NCBI GenBank assembly: GCA_963844315.1 | Contig: CAWJOC010000033.1 | Span: forward strand, 62,001-126,000 | Length of the DNA: 64,000 bases | Direction: 5' to 3' | From: CAWAVN01 sp963844315 | Lineage (GTDB): Bacteria > Planctomycetota > Planctomycetia > Planctomycetales > Planctomycetaceae | Shown: positions 48,726 to 57,980 of the stretch, piece after piece | Numbering within the stretch: position 1 is the first letter of the stretch | Layout: every line of letters starts with the position of its first letter | Notes under the pieces: model-generated | Seen by the model: the letters and a program-made list of their open reading frames with translations, nothing else | Database searches by the model: none | Told to the model about the DNA's origin: nothing | Made by a program: the position numbers and the translations under genes

Positions 48726-50177
48726 ATGCGGTTTTTCTTTTTGTTGCTGAGTGTTGTTCTCGCCAATGCGACCGTGCGGGCGGATACGTTTACTTATCAG
48801 AACGAAGCCGGTGAGACCGTGACGCTTGAAGCCCGGCTCTATGCCGAGGGGCAAGGCGTGTTCGCCTTGGAGAAGGCGGATGGACAAATTGAGATCGTGC
48901 CTGAAGGGGCGATCATGGAGCGAAAGCCGGGCGATGGACCGAAGCCACTCACCGAGGCGGAAATGGTTGAAAAGCTGACCGAGCAGTTCGGGGCGGACGT
49001 GTTTCGGGCACAGATCCGAAGTCCATTTGTGTGCGGTCTGGTGCTTTCGGGACCGTTGTCGTCGAAGATCGAGGAAACCCGTTCGAGGACGTTTCTGAAG
49101 AAGGCCACTGACTTCATGAAGCGGATCGAAAACATCTTCGAGCAGTTCGCCCGCGAATCGCACTTGACGCTCCAGACTCCCACGCATCCCTTAGTGGTCT
49201 TGATCTTCGAGACGGACGAGGAGTTCGAGAAGTACGCTTTGGAAATCACCAAAGGGCGGGGGCTGTCTGCCGGGAACATCGCGGGGTTTTATTCGGGGCT
49301 GACGAACTTCCTGGCGATCCGCATGAGCGAATGCCACACCTTCGAGACGCCGCTGCACGAGGCGATCCATCAGCAGGTTTACAACCGGCAACTGCTGAGG
49401 CGGTTGGCCCCCTTACCCGCGTGGTACAACGAAGGCATCGCCACGGGTTTTGAAGGCAACGGCGATAGGATCACCAACGGCCCGGTCAAGGTCAATTCGC
49501 TGTATGCCCGGCTTGCGGCGGACGGGTCGCCCATCGGCTGGAAGGACCTGGTGTCCGAGGACCACGCCTTTCGCGGCGACATCTTCGCGGGCGATGCCTA
49601 CATGCACGCCTGGTCGATGCACTGGCTTTTGCTCAATAACTATCCGAACCAATACACGAAATACGTGAAAATGCTGGGGCAGAAAGAACCGCTCGCGGAA
49701 GTCTCGGCGGAAGACCGGCTGAAAGAGTTTGAAGAAGCCTTCGGCAAGTCGCCGGAGGCGTTTCAAGGGGAACTGCTTCCCAAACTGAAGCTGGAGATCA
49801 AACGGCAAAAGGTGACGTTCAAACAGCCCGCGCACGGCCGGGACGTGAAGCAAACCAAACTGGCCGAGGTGGATTTTTCCGCCACGCTAAAGCCCCAGGG
49901 CATTTACCTGGGCGGGAACCTGACGAACATTTCCTACATCCGCGAGATGGCGTATTACGTGACCTTGGAAACCGGATCGGGCCTTTATGCCGATTGGCAC
50001 ATTCCCAACCTCGCCGTCAAACGCTCCACAGCGCTCAAGCCCCAATACGCCCGGAAGCAGGCCGCTAACCCTAACCCCCGCTTCGGCGCGACAGGGGTGC
50101 TGCTCAAAGTGCACTCCGCCGCGGTGGATTCGGACCAGGCCAATTCCTGGAAACGCGGCCAAGTTCCCGCTCCTTAG
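48726..50177 (+). CDS. Exported DUF1570 protein with HExxH motif
   Basis: A 483-residue exported protein of planctomycete family DUF1570. The ATG at 48726 begins a signal peptide (MRFFFLLLSVVLANATVRA). The central HEAIHQQVYNR is an HExxH-type zinc site, and PAWYNEGIATGFE, containing the downstream Glu, follows it as in gluzincin peptidases. The C-terminal third is a beta-rich domain. It is divergent from the BatA/vWA gene. Likely a zinc metallopeptidase of the periplasm or cell surface, substrate unknown. Confidence 0.85.
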   Translation: MRFFFLLLSVVLANATVRADTFTYQNEAGETVTLEARLYAEGQGVFALEKADGQIEIVPEGAIMERKPGDGPKPLTEAEMVEKLTEQFGADVFRAQIRSPFVCGLVLSGPLSSKIEETRSRTFLKKATDFMKRIENIFEQFARESHLTLQTPTHPLVVLIFETDEEFEKYALEITKGRGLSAGNIAGFYSGLTNFLAIRMSECHTFETPLHEAIHQQVYNRQLLRRLAPLPAWYNEGIATGFEGNGDRITNGPVKVNSLYARLAADGSPIGWKDLVSEDHAFRGDIFAGDAYMHAWSMHWLLLNNYPNQYTKYVKMLGQKEPLAEVSAEDRLKEFEEAFGKSPEAFQGELLPKLKLEIKRQKVTFKQPAHGRDVKQTKLAEVDFSATLKPQGIYLGGNLTNISYIREMAYYVTLETGSGLYADWHIPNLAVKRSTALKPQYARKQAANPNPRFGATGVLLKVHSAAVDSDQANSWKRGQVPAP

Positions 50178-50215
50178 TGAGTGGTGAGTGGTGAGTGAGT
50201 CGCAGGAGGGTGGTG
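50178..50215. repeat. GTGAGTG heptamer cluster, left flank of the S23 gene
   Basis: Tandem GTGAGTGGTGAGTGGTGAGT just before the four-helix-bundle gene. The complementary CCACTCACCACTCC cluster after the gene (50601-50632) makes the two an inverted pair. Confidence 0.7.
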
Positions 50216-50602
50216 ATGGAAGAGAGTCGTTACCGATTGGATGACTTTGAACTTTATTGCATTGCCCGAGAGTTCCGAAGGCAAGTTTACTCTCTTCTCA
50301 AGCGATTGCCGGTCGAAGAAAAATTCGCTTTGGCCAGCTAAATGCGCCGGGCGGCCCTCTCGGTCAGCAATAACATCGCAGAGGGTCATGGCCGATGGCA
50401 CTTTAAAGAGAACATTCAATTTTGCCGCATTTCCCGTGGTTCGGTGGAGGAATTGATCGACGATTTCAATACCTGCCTGGATGAGAATTATGTCGATCGG
50501 GCGTTGGTTGAGGAACTCAAGAGGACGGCGTACGATCTGGTTCGCAGGATCAACAGCTATGTCGCCTATCTTCGGAAAAACAAGCAGGGAATCGAACCCT
50601 GA
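50216..50602 (+). pseudogene. Four-helix-bundle (S23/IVP) protein gene with an in-frame TAA
   Basis: Reads as a 128-codon four-helix-bundle protein of the S23/23S rRNA intervening-sequence family from the ATG at 50216. Codon 42 (50339-50341) is TAA where the family has Gln in FALASQMRRAALS; CAA to TAA is a single base change. Downstream, SNNIAEGHGR and the later helices (VDRALVEELKRTAYDLVRRI) are intact, and an ATG immediately follows the TAA, so restart is possible. Unlike the frameshifts elsewhere, this is a substitution. The inverted heptamer clusters on both sides suggest it moves as a unit. Confidence 0.75.
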
Positions 50603-50632
50603 CCACTCACCACTCCACCACTCACCACAACA
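50601..50632. repeat. CACTCAC heptamer cluster, right flank of the S23 gene
   Basis: CCACTCACCACTCCACCACT follows the S23 gene stop, the reverse complement of the cluster before it. The two clusters can pair to enclose the gene. Confidence 0.7.
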
Positions 50633-50645
50633 AGACCGGAAATCC

Positions 50646-51895
50646 ATGTCGGCGGAAATCATTGCGATCGGGTCGGAACTCACCACTGGGGCGAAGTTGG
50701 ATACCAACAGCCAATGGTTGAGTTTGGAGCTTTCCGAACTGGGCATTCCGGTGAAGTACCACCAGACGATGGCGGATGATCTTTCCGCGATGGTCGAAGT
50801 CCTCCAGATGGCGGTAAATCGTTCGGACTTGGTCATCATCACCGGCGGATTGGGGCCGACATTGGATGATCTGACCCGGCAAGCCCTGGCGGTTTTGGCG
50901 GGCGTGGAATTGGTTTTGCATCAAGAATCGCTGGACATCATTCGCGGCATGTTCGAAAAGCGAAAGCGCGTGATGCCGGAGCGGAACGTGATCCAAGCCA
51001 TGTTTCCAGAGGGCAGCGAAATCCTGCCCAACCGCCGGGGCACCGCGCCGGGGATTTGGCTGGAGCTTCCGCGCGCTGGCAAAACGCCCTGCCGATTGGC
51101 CGCCCTTCCGGGCGTTCCCAGCGAAATGAAGCTCATGTTTCGCGAAGAGGTGTTGCCCCGGCTTTCCGGCAGCGGGCGGGTCATAAGGCGGGCAAGGATC
51201 AATTGCTTCGGCGTCGGCGAATCGGATGCGGAAGAACGCTTGGGCGATGTGACCGCAAGGGGCCGCGATCCCGAAGTCGGCATCACCGCGCACGAAGGCA
51301 CGATCACATTAAGAATCACGGCGGAGGGCGAAACCGCCTTGGAATGCCAACAAAAAATCGCCGAGACCAAAGCCATCATCCAGGACCGCATGGGCCTCTT
51401 GGTGTTCGGCGAGGAAGACGAGGAACTTGAGCACATCCTCGTCTCCATGCTCAAGCAGCGCGGCTTGACCTTGGCGACGGCGGAATCGGGAACCGGCGGG
51501 CTGCTCGCCCATTGGCTGACCGATGTGCCGGGCTTCGAAGCCGTTTATCTCGGCGGCATGATGGCTCCCACCCATGCCGCCAAAATGGAACTTTTGGGCG
51601 TGACGCGGGAACGCTGGAGACATCGGGTCCCATCAGCGCGGAAGCAGCTTTGGAAATGGCCGAGGGAGCCAGAGCCAGGCTGCATACCGATTTCGCGGTG
51701 GCGATTACCGAATACCGCCGGCCTGAACTCGTGGCGGAATCGGGCGAAGTCCCCCGCTCGTTTATCGCCCTTTGCGGCGAGAACGTGGCCAAAAGCGTGG
51801 AGCACATTCTCGTCGGTGACCCCGCCATCGCCAAAAGCCGCGCCGCCAAGACCGCGCTGAATCTGCTAAGGTTGCATTTGCTCCGAGCACATTAA
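50646..51895 (+). CDS. cinA: CinA/NMN amidohydrolase-type protein (frameshifted near 51615)
   Basis: About 416 residues. CinA family: an N-terminal MoeA-like domain (ADP-ribose pyrophosphatase in some members) and a C-terminal nicotinamide-nucleotide amidase (PncC) domain. N-terminal motifs AEIIAIGSELTTGAKLDTNS and ITGGLGPTLDDLTR, and C-terminal TLATAESGTGGLLAH are clear. Near 51615 the sequence reads GGGAACGCTGG; adding one A gives GGGAAACGCTGG and continues with the conserved SGPISAEAALEMAEGAR, so a homopolymer deletion is likely. The ATG at 50646 is preferred to the upstream start at 50481. Role: NAD recycling and competence/DNA damage, by family. Confidence 0.9.
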
Positions 51896-52026
51896 GCTTC
51901 GTCTCAAAACTCCGGGGCTCGAAAGGATGGCCGGGGTGGAGCGAAGCGACCCCCGGAATTATAGGGCCTGTGGGGTCGCTTCGCTCCACCACAGCCACCC
52001 CAGTACGAGTGTTGAGACAGAGCCTA
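51893..52026. repeat. MITE-like element with RGCTCTGTC-type termini (copy 3)
   Basis: A 134-base inverted repeat with left end TTAAGCTTCGTCTCAAAAC and right end GAGTGTTGAGACAGAGCCTAA. Inside, GGGTGGAGCGAAGCGACCCC and GGGGTCGCTTCGCTCCACC form the palindrome. The ends are shared with copies 1 and 2; the inside is different. It overlaps the stop of cinA. Confidence 0.75.
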
Positions 52027-52264
52027 ACACGCGCCTGGCGGTTTTTGTTCCCCGCGCGGCCAGAGTGGTCGCTGGCGTGTCAGGGGGATTCCGTCAGGTT
52101 ATATCAAATGAATAGCACAGGAGCCTCAAACCCCTAGAAAACCAAGGTCTTTGTGAAATCACCGCCCCGCGATTTCGTAATGGCACGGCGTATGCTTTTG
52201 CTGGAAACCATGTCACAAACTTTGTGACCAACTTTCCAACAACAAGATTTCAGAGGGAACTTCC

Positions 52265-52492
52265 ATGCATACCGCCAATGTCTCCAACGTGCGCTCGGCC
52301 ATCCAGGAATACTACCAGGCCGATGATTCCGATTGGCTTTCCGCCGATCTCGATTTGATGCCTCACTCGGACCTAGACCCCCACATCTTGGAGCACGAAG
52401 CCCGCGCGGCGGAGCTTCTGGATGATGATGCCGCCTGGATCCATCAGGTCCTGGGCCAGAACATGAAACGGGCCGCCCGGAGTGCGAATTAA
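52265..52492 (+). CDS. Small acidic protein of unknown function
   Basis: A 75-residue soluble acidic protein from the ATG at 52265 (GAGGGAACTTCC upstream gives a good ribosome site). It is helical with many Asp/Ala residues (DDSDWLSADLDLMPHSDLDP) and ends with a basic tail (KRAARSAN). No domain is recognised. It lies between two palindromic repeats. The good ribosome site and composition are why I call it a gene. Confidence 0.5.
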   Translation: MHTANVSNVRSAIQEYYQADDSDWLSADLDLMPHSDLDPHILEHEARAAELLDDDAAWIHQVLGQNMKRAARSAN

Positions 52493-52509
52493 GAAGCGAT
52501 TGACAGATT

Positions 52510-52583
52510 GTGTGCCACTGGCTTTGCCAGTGTTTGAGACGAACGTTGAACTGTCTTTCGCACTGGCGGAGCCAGTGGCACAC
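52510..52583. repeat. GTGTGCCACTGGC hairpin repeat
   Basis: GTGTGCCACTGGC at 52510-52522 pairs with GCCAGTGGCACAC at 52571-52583, with a second stem (CAGTG/CACTG) inside. It follows the small gene and may terminate it. It resembles the inner palindrome of MITE copy 2. Confidence 0.65.
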
Positions 52584-52728
52584 ACCAATCGAAGATGGGT
52601 GAGGTACTAGCGCCTTGCCACACATTTTTGCGATGAGGTGATATTTTCGCGTGACATTCTGGAGACGCTTCCCGCCTGAAAGAGAAGACCGATAGGAATA
52701 CTTCTCTTTCGCGTGATGGGAGCCGGAA

Positions 52729-55700
52729 ATGCACGCCGAACCTTCGGAACATGCCACGCCGGGCGAATTGCCGCCTCGAACTGCCTGGCTGCGGTTTTTC
52801 GATACGTTTCTTCAAGAGAAGAACATCAAGTGGATGCTGGGCCTGGGCGGGCTGATTTTGCTCGCCTCATCCTTGATGCTCGTCACCAGCCACTGGCAGG
52901 ACTACACGCCGCTTTGGAAATCCGTCGTGGTGATGGGCTACACGATGGTGCTGTATCTCTTGGGGGAAATCGCCTACGAGCAATTGGGACTGAGGCGCAC
53001 CGGCACGAGTCTTCTAGCAACCACGGTGCTGCTGATTCCGATTTCCTTTCTCGCCGTCCGCGCGGTGCATCCCGACGGCATGCAAGCGAATTCCACGGCG
53101 GGCATTATTGGGTTATTGCTCGCGAACACGGTTTTCGCGGGCTATGCCGGCAGGCAAATCCTCCGGCATTTCTTGAGGCAAGACCAGCCCACGTTCCTGG
53201 CGAGCTATTTGATTTTAAGTCTCGCCGGGGCGATTGTGCCGGGGCTTCCTGGGGCATTCGCGATCCCTGCGGCGGTTGTGCTGTGGATGGTGTTCGCGGC
53301 GGGAACGATCAAAGTCAACCGGCACGTCTTCTGGCTGGGCGAAGAACACCGCCTGCCCCGGATTTTCGGATTCTTTCCGATCCTGCTTTTGGGCACGCAG
53401 TTCATCACGCTGTTCGCGTTTCTCGCTCCGAACATTGATCTCTCTTGGATGGGCTTCGGGTTGGTGCTGGCGGCCATCCCGGTTTTGATGACGGCCGATG
53501 CCCTCGCGAAAGTTTTCGAGGAACGCACCGGCAATCTGGTCCGGCCCTTGCCTTGGAGCCTGGTCCTGCCGCTGCTCGTTGGAATGGGATTAGCCACCCT
53601 GGGCGTGTGCTTGTCCTGGGCGGAGTTTCCGAGGTCCTTCGCGGCTGTTCCCACGGCGTTCCTGGCGGCGATGATCTTCGTGCAAGTCGCCCGCCGGACG
53701 AGGCACGAAGGCTTCGTCTGGGCGATGTGGGTCAGCATTGTTTTGTGCTATCAATCCTCGCCGGTGTTCTTCCGCGAGTTCGCAAGGGCTGTTGTGAAGC
53801 AAGGGGCGGAAGCGGTTTCCGAATCGCGGTTGCCGCTGGCCTTCTACGGATTGACTTACCTGCCCTTGTTATTAGCCGCCACGATGATTGCCGTGGTGTC
53901 GAGCCGGCGCGGCAAGGAACTTTTCGCCCGGCCCACGCGGTCGTTCGCCATCGGGATGACCACGCTGCTTTGGGTGGCGTCCTTCACGCATGCCAAGGCC
54001 ATCTTTCCGGTTGGACTGGCCACGCTTTCTATGTTCGCCTTGCAAATGGCGTTGTTCCGAATGCCTCGACTGCGGTTCGGTTTGGTGGCGGCTTGGATTT
54101 CCGCGAGTTTCGGCCTCACGCCATTCCTGGCCACAGTGCTCCATTGGAGTTTGCCCGCCGAAACGTTTTTGTGGGTGATGACGATCTCGGCCGCGCTCTT
54201 GCTCTTGCCGGATCGCTTTTTGCCTCGCGTGAAATCGGATGAGGAAAACCAAAGCCGACGAAATCCTTACGCCATCGGCGATGTTTCGAGCTTGATGATG
54301 ACATTGGTGCTGTCCGTGGTGTGGGTGGGGTTTTGGAACAATTTGCCGAGAGCGGCGTTTCCGTGGTCGTCGGGATTAGGGCTTTTGGTGTTACTGCTCA
54401 GTCATGGACTCTTATGGTCCCAAATGGGATTAAGCCTCTTGGCGTTTCTCTTTGTGAGCTTGTATGGCGTATTGCTTTCGATGTCGGCGGGTGTGGCGTC
54501 TTCGGTCATCATCTCGTCGGGACTATTGATTGCGGGCGGGTTGTGGCTGGTTTCGATTGGACTGAAACAAGCTCCCATGCTGCGGATTTCCAAAGCCTAT
54601 GCCGAAGCGACCGAGAAGTTCGCGGGAGCATCGCTCGCGGTGGGGTTATTTGGATTCACGTTGCCTCGGACTTTGGAAGTTCTCGCGGGCTTCCCAATGG
54701 AGTTATGGTGGGTCAGCCTCATGGTCCCAGTGCTTTGGACCTTCGATGCCGCGAGGCGTTGGCGCAGCGAGGCTTGGACGGTTTTCGGCTGCATCGCCGC
54801 GTTGAGTTTGACCGGGAGCCATTACGTCTCTCGGTGTTGGGCCGGGAAACGGGCTGGACCTGGTTGCCCTTGGTTTGGGCGATAATGGGACTTGCCGCCG
54901 TACCGATTTCTCCGAAACCCTTCCGATGGAGTGGGAATCAGGCCGAAACGGATCAACCGCTTTCTTCTATGGTGCAATATGTCACTCAGCCCATCGGCCA
55001 GTTTGCGACCGTGCTATTCGTGGCGCTCGCGGTGGGGACACTGCCGTTCTTTTCCCTGCCCGCCCGGATGGCGAGCCTGGTTTCGCTGGCGGGACTATTT
55101 TCGCTCGCGGGCGATTGGCGAAATGCCTGGCTGCGTCATACCGGATTGATCCTGCTGAATTGGCACGTTTTGAGCGGCGTGATTCAAGCCCTCGTTCCAG
55201 CGGCGGATCATCTTTTGGACCTCAATCGTCAATCGCTGGTCTTGGTGTCGTTGCCCTTGGCCTTGGCCGCCGCTTTGAGTCGGGCGTGCTGGAATCTTTC
55301 TTCCCGACCCGCCGGCACGCCGCTGGGCGAGTGGGTCAGCTTTCATCGGCTAATGCTGTTGGGCGTCGCGTGCTTTGGCCTGATGTGGAGTCTGAATGCT
55401 CTGCCCGTGGGTTTAACTCTGCTTCAAACTCGTCTTAGCTGTGGGCGTGTTTCTGGTACTGGCTGGCGACCAAATCTGGCAAGCCGTGAATTCCCAAGAT
55501 GACGCCCACGTTTGGATGGCGGAAGGCATCACGGCGGTTTGCATTGGCTACCTCCTGCTGTTCGACGTGATCCACTTGGGATCGGGCCTCAGCATGTATG
55601 CGGTACTCCTCACCGGATGGTCGGCGTGGATGATTGGCCATTTGGCTTCCACTCGGAACCAAGTGGCAAGTGGTGTCCCAGCCGCTCTTCCTCACGGGAT

Positions 55701-56356
55701 ATGTTCTTCCTCTGGTCACGGTGGGCTTGGGCATCGTCCGGCATTTCGCGGTTCCCACATCCTTGTGGCTGGGCATGAATAGTTTGGCCCTGCTTTTGGC
55801 GGGCGGGTTTTATTTCTGGCGGGGCATTGAAGAGAAGCAAAAAAATTGGATGCTGCTGTCCGCCGGGATTTTGAACGTGGCTTTGGCACTCCTCTGGCGG
55901 GAACTCCATTGGAACGATCCGCAACTGTTTGCTATCCCGTTGGGCATTTCGATCCTGGCTTTGGTCGAATGGCTCAAGGACGAGATTCCCGCGAAGGCCC
56001 ATGATCCGCTGCGTTACCTGGGGGCGTTGGTGATTCTGGTCTCGCCGGTGTTCCACATCGTCGGCGGGAGTTGGCTGCACTTGTTGACGCTGATGATCGC
56101 CTCGGTCGCCGTGACGCTCGACCGCGATGGGCCTCAGAGTCCGGGCGTCTGATGTATACCGGCACGGGCTTTTTGGTGGGCGATTTGCTTGGCGATGGTG
56201 GTGCGGGGCAGCATCGACAACCCCACGCTGCTCTGGATTTTTGGCATTCTGTTCGGCCTGGCGGTGATCTCGCTCGCCGCCTATTGCGAAAAGCACCGCG
56301 AGGAAGTGCTGCAAAGACTCCGCCTGATGGCCGCCCGCTTGGAGACTTGGGAATAA
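52729..56356 (+). CDS. Very large multi-spanning membrane protein (at least four frame breaks)
   Basis: A protein of about 1200 residues with perhaps 30 or more membrane helices. A short soluble N-terminus (residues 1-35) leads into repeated helix pairs to the end (KWMLGLGGLILLASSLMLVT, LLWIFGILFGLAVISL near the C-terminus). The reading frame changes near 54810, 55440 and 55690, and a TGA at 56150 needs one more shift or substitution before the final stop at 56354-56356; every segment is strongly hydrophobic, so indel errors are likely. I do not recognise a family with confidence; the layout is like DUF2157-type proteins. It lies 48 bases upstream of pspA on the same strand, a placement that suggests an envelope role. 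Confidence 0.65.
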
Positions 56357-56403
56357 ACAAAGCGCAAACTCGATAACGTCTCACTTTTTTGAAAGGTAGT
56401 CCC

Positions 56404-57088
56404 ATGAAATGGTTGGATACGTTCACGCTCATCATGCGGTCGCAGATCACCACGATTCGGGAGAAGATCGAAGATCCCGAACGTATGATTCATCAACTGA
56501 TCCTCGACATGGAAGAAGAATTGGAGATCGCCCGCGAGCGGATTGCGGGGGCGATTGCCGATGAAATCCAACTTGGCAAGGAGGTCGAAAAGCTGCGGAC
56601 GGAAGCCGATACCTGGATGGACCGCGCCACGAAGGCGCTCAAGCGCGGGGATGAGGCCACGGCCAAGTCCGCCTTGGAGCAAAAGCGCCGGAAACGAGGA
56701 ACGCCTCGATTCGTTGGTCGAAGTCTATGAGACCCAACAGGAAGAAACCCGCAAACTGCAAAATGCGTTTCGGGATTTGGAGGACAAGATTCGTCAGGCC
56801 CGCCACAAGCAAACCTTGCTCCTCGCCCGCATGGCCCGCGCCGATACCGCCCGGCAGATCAACCGCACGATGGACCGCGCCACGGGACGTTCGGCGTTTG
56901 CGCAGTTCAACAAACTGGAGCAACGCATCGAGCGCAGCGAAGCCATCAGCGAAGCCTACGACCGTTTGGACGGCCATGATTCGGAAGCGGAGGAACTGGA
57001 ACGCCAGCTTGCCGAGGTGGACCGCAAGGAGCAGTTGGAGCGCGAGTTCGAGGAACTCAAGCGCATGGTGCAAAGCGAGGAAGCCTAA
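56404..57088 (+). CDS. pspA: PspA/IM30 family protein (frameshifted near 56695)
   Basis: About 228 residues of coiled-coil helices. PspA/IM30 binds the inner face of the membrane and stabilises it under stress. The start is the ATG at 56404 with AAAGG upstream, and the family motif IEDPERMIHQLILDMEEEL is near residue 22. In the first frame the helix continues to LEQKRRK; near 56695 CGGAAACGAGG has one extra A, and removing it gives KRRNEERLDSLVEVYE, the expected continuation. The second part extends to MVQSEEA. The gene lies between the very large membrane protein and a small gene, a plausible membrane-stress unit. Confidence 0.9.
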
Positions 57089-57091
57089 GAC

Positions 57092-57406
57092 GTGTTCTCG
57101 GCGTTCTGGCGTTCTCTTTGCGAGTTGTGGCGGATGTGGATGCGGGGCGATGCCATTCGCTCCTCGGCCACGGACCGGATGTGGCTTTCGATCCAGCCGC
57201 CTTGCGTGATCCTCTGGCAAGGCGAGCGGATTGAAGTGCTTAACCGGCGGGAGATTCCCGGCGATGAGGGAAGATCCCTACGCTTTGAATGTCAGACCCC
57301 GCGCGGCCGGGAGTTTTTCCTCATCCATCCCGGCGGCTTGCACCAACCGCCCCGCATTGAAAGGCAAGAGGATCGAGGATGGAAAATAGAGGATGGAAAA
57401 TCATAA
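57092..57406 (+). CDS. Small protein linked to pspA, unknown function
   Basis: A 104-residue ORF starting with GTG at 57092, three bases after the pspA stop, so probably co-translated. An amphipathic N-terminus (FSAFWRSLCELWRMWMRG) could lie on a membrane. The core IEVLNRREIPGDEGRSLRF and the Pro/Gly-rich end suggest a compact beta-type domain. The last codons run into the 57.4 kb repeat region, so the true end may be slightly shorter. Unknown family. Confidence 0.55.
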   Translation: MFSAFWRSLCELWRMWMRGDAIRSSATDRMWLSIQPPCVILWQGERIEVLNRREIPGDEGRSLRFECQTPRGREFFLIHPGGLHQPPRIERQEDRGWKIEDGKS

Positions 57407-57410
57407 CTCG

Positions 57411-57839
57411 AAGCGTAAGTTTTGAAGTTGCGCGAACGGGTCAATTGTCTTTTTGGCCGAAGGCCATTTCTCATCGTAGCCTGGGGTAACGCCCTCATCG
57501 TACCACACATCTCCGTAACTCTTTGCAGGGGTAATACTTGCGAATGTGGTGAACGCCGTTTAGATGTTTTCCGCAAATCATTCCTGAATCGTCACTTACG
57601 GCACTGGCTGAAAAGATGTGTGGTACGATGAGGGTAACGCCCCAGGAAAACAGGCATTTTCAGACGTTTTATTGGCCGAAGGCCATAGTCACAACATCCT
57701 TTGAGGTTGGCTTTCAGCCAACAAAACCGTGGCCGCTTTCCACCACCTAGGGCGATGCCCTAGGCTACGATGAATTTGGCCTTCGGCCAAGGAAAACTCA
57801 GGGTTTATGTCAAACCTGCGCAACTTCAAAAAGCGTAAG
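57411..57839. repeat. Composite palindromic element with a nested MITE and 8-9 base target duplication
   Basis: AAGCGTAAG at 57411-57419 and again at 57831-57839 flank an element with inverted ends TTTTGAAGTTGCGC (57420-57433) and GCGCAACTTCAAAA (57818-57831). Inside are several palindromes (GGCCGAAGGCC, GTTGGCTTTCAGCCAAC, CCTAGGGCGATGCCCTAGG) and the separate MITE at 57492-57634. The right direct repeat belongs to the next hairpin (57831-57873), so the element is inserted inside that hairpin's left arm. Confidence 0.8.
57492..57634. mobile_element. MITE of 143 bases, 21-base perfect terminal inverted repeats, TAACG duplication
   Basis: CCCTCATCGTACCACACATC at the left end (57492 onward) matches the complement of the right end (57614-57634) base for base over 21 positions. 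TAACG occurs on both sides (57487-57491 and 57635-57639). Removing the element and one TAACG restores the palindrome CCTGGGGTAACGCCCCAGG, which proves it was inserted there. No coding capacity is visible. The matching transposase must be elsewhere. Confidence 0.88.
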
Positions 57840-57873
57840 CGAGGGACCGATACGCATTCCCTCGCTTACGCTT
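57831..57873. repeat. AAGCGTAAGCGAGGGA palindrome (REP-like)
   Basis: AAGCGTAAGCGAGGGA pairs with TCCCTCGCTTACGCTT across a short loop. Its first nine bases repeat the left flank of the composite element at 57411. It may have been the original repeat into which the composite element jumped. Confidence 0.75.
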
Positions 57874-57980
57874 CGGGTTACGAAAAAACCGCGAACTGAT
57901 CCGCTTCACACAAAAAAAAGAGGATGGACCCTGAGATCCATCCTCCCTCTTCTATCTTCCATCCTCGATCTTCGCCGGGA
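57874..57980. repeat. GATGGA/TCCATC heptamer cluster
   Basis: Opposite-sense copies of GAGGATGGAAAATA-type repeats: plus-strand copies at 57370-57400 (GAGGATGGAAAATAGAGGAT) and complement-type copies (TCCATCCTC, CTTCCATCCTCGATC) at 57940-57975. The clusters on both sides of the composite element are inverted relative to each other. Confidence 0.55.

Noticed and set aside
18172..52030. Insertion sequences with transposase genes at the MITE-like repeats
   Set aside because: The elements are 130-150 bases long and contain no ORF; no transposase was recognised anywhere in the window.
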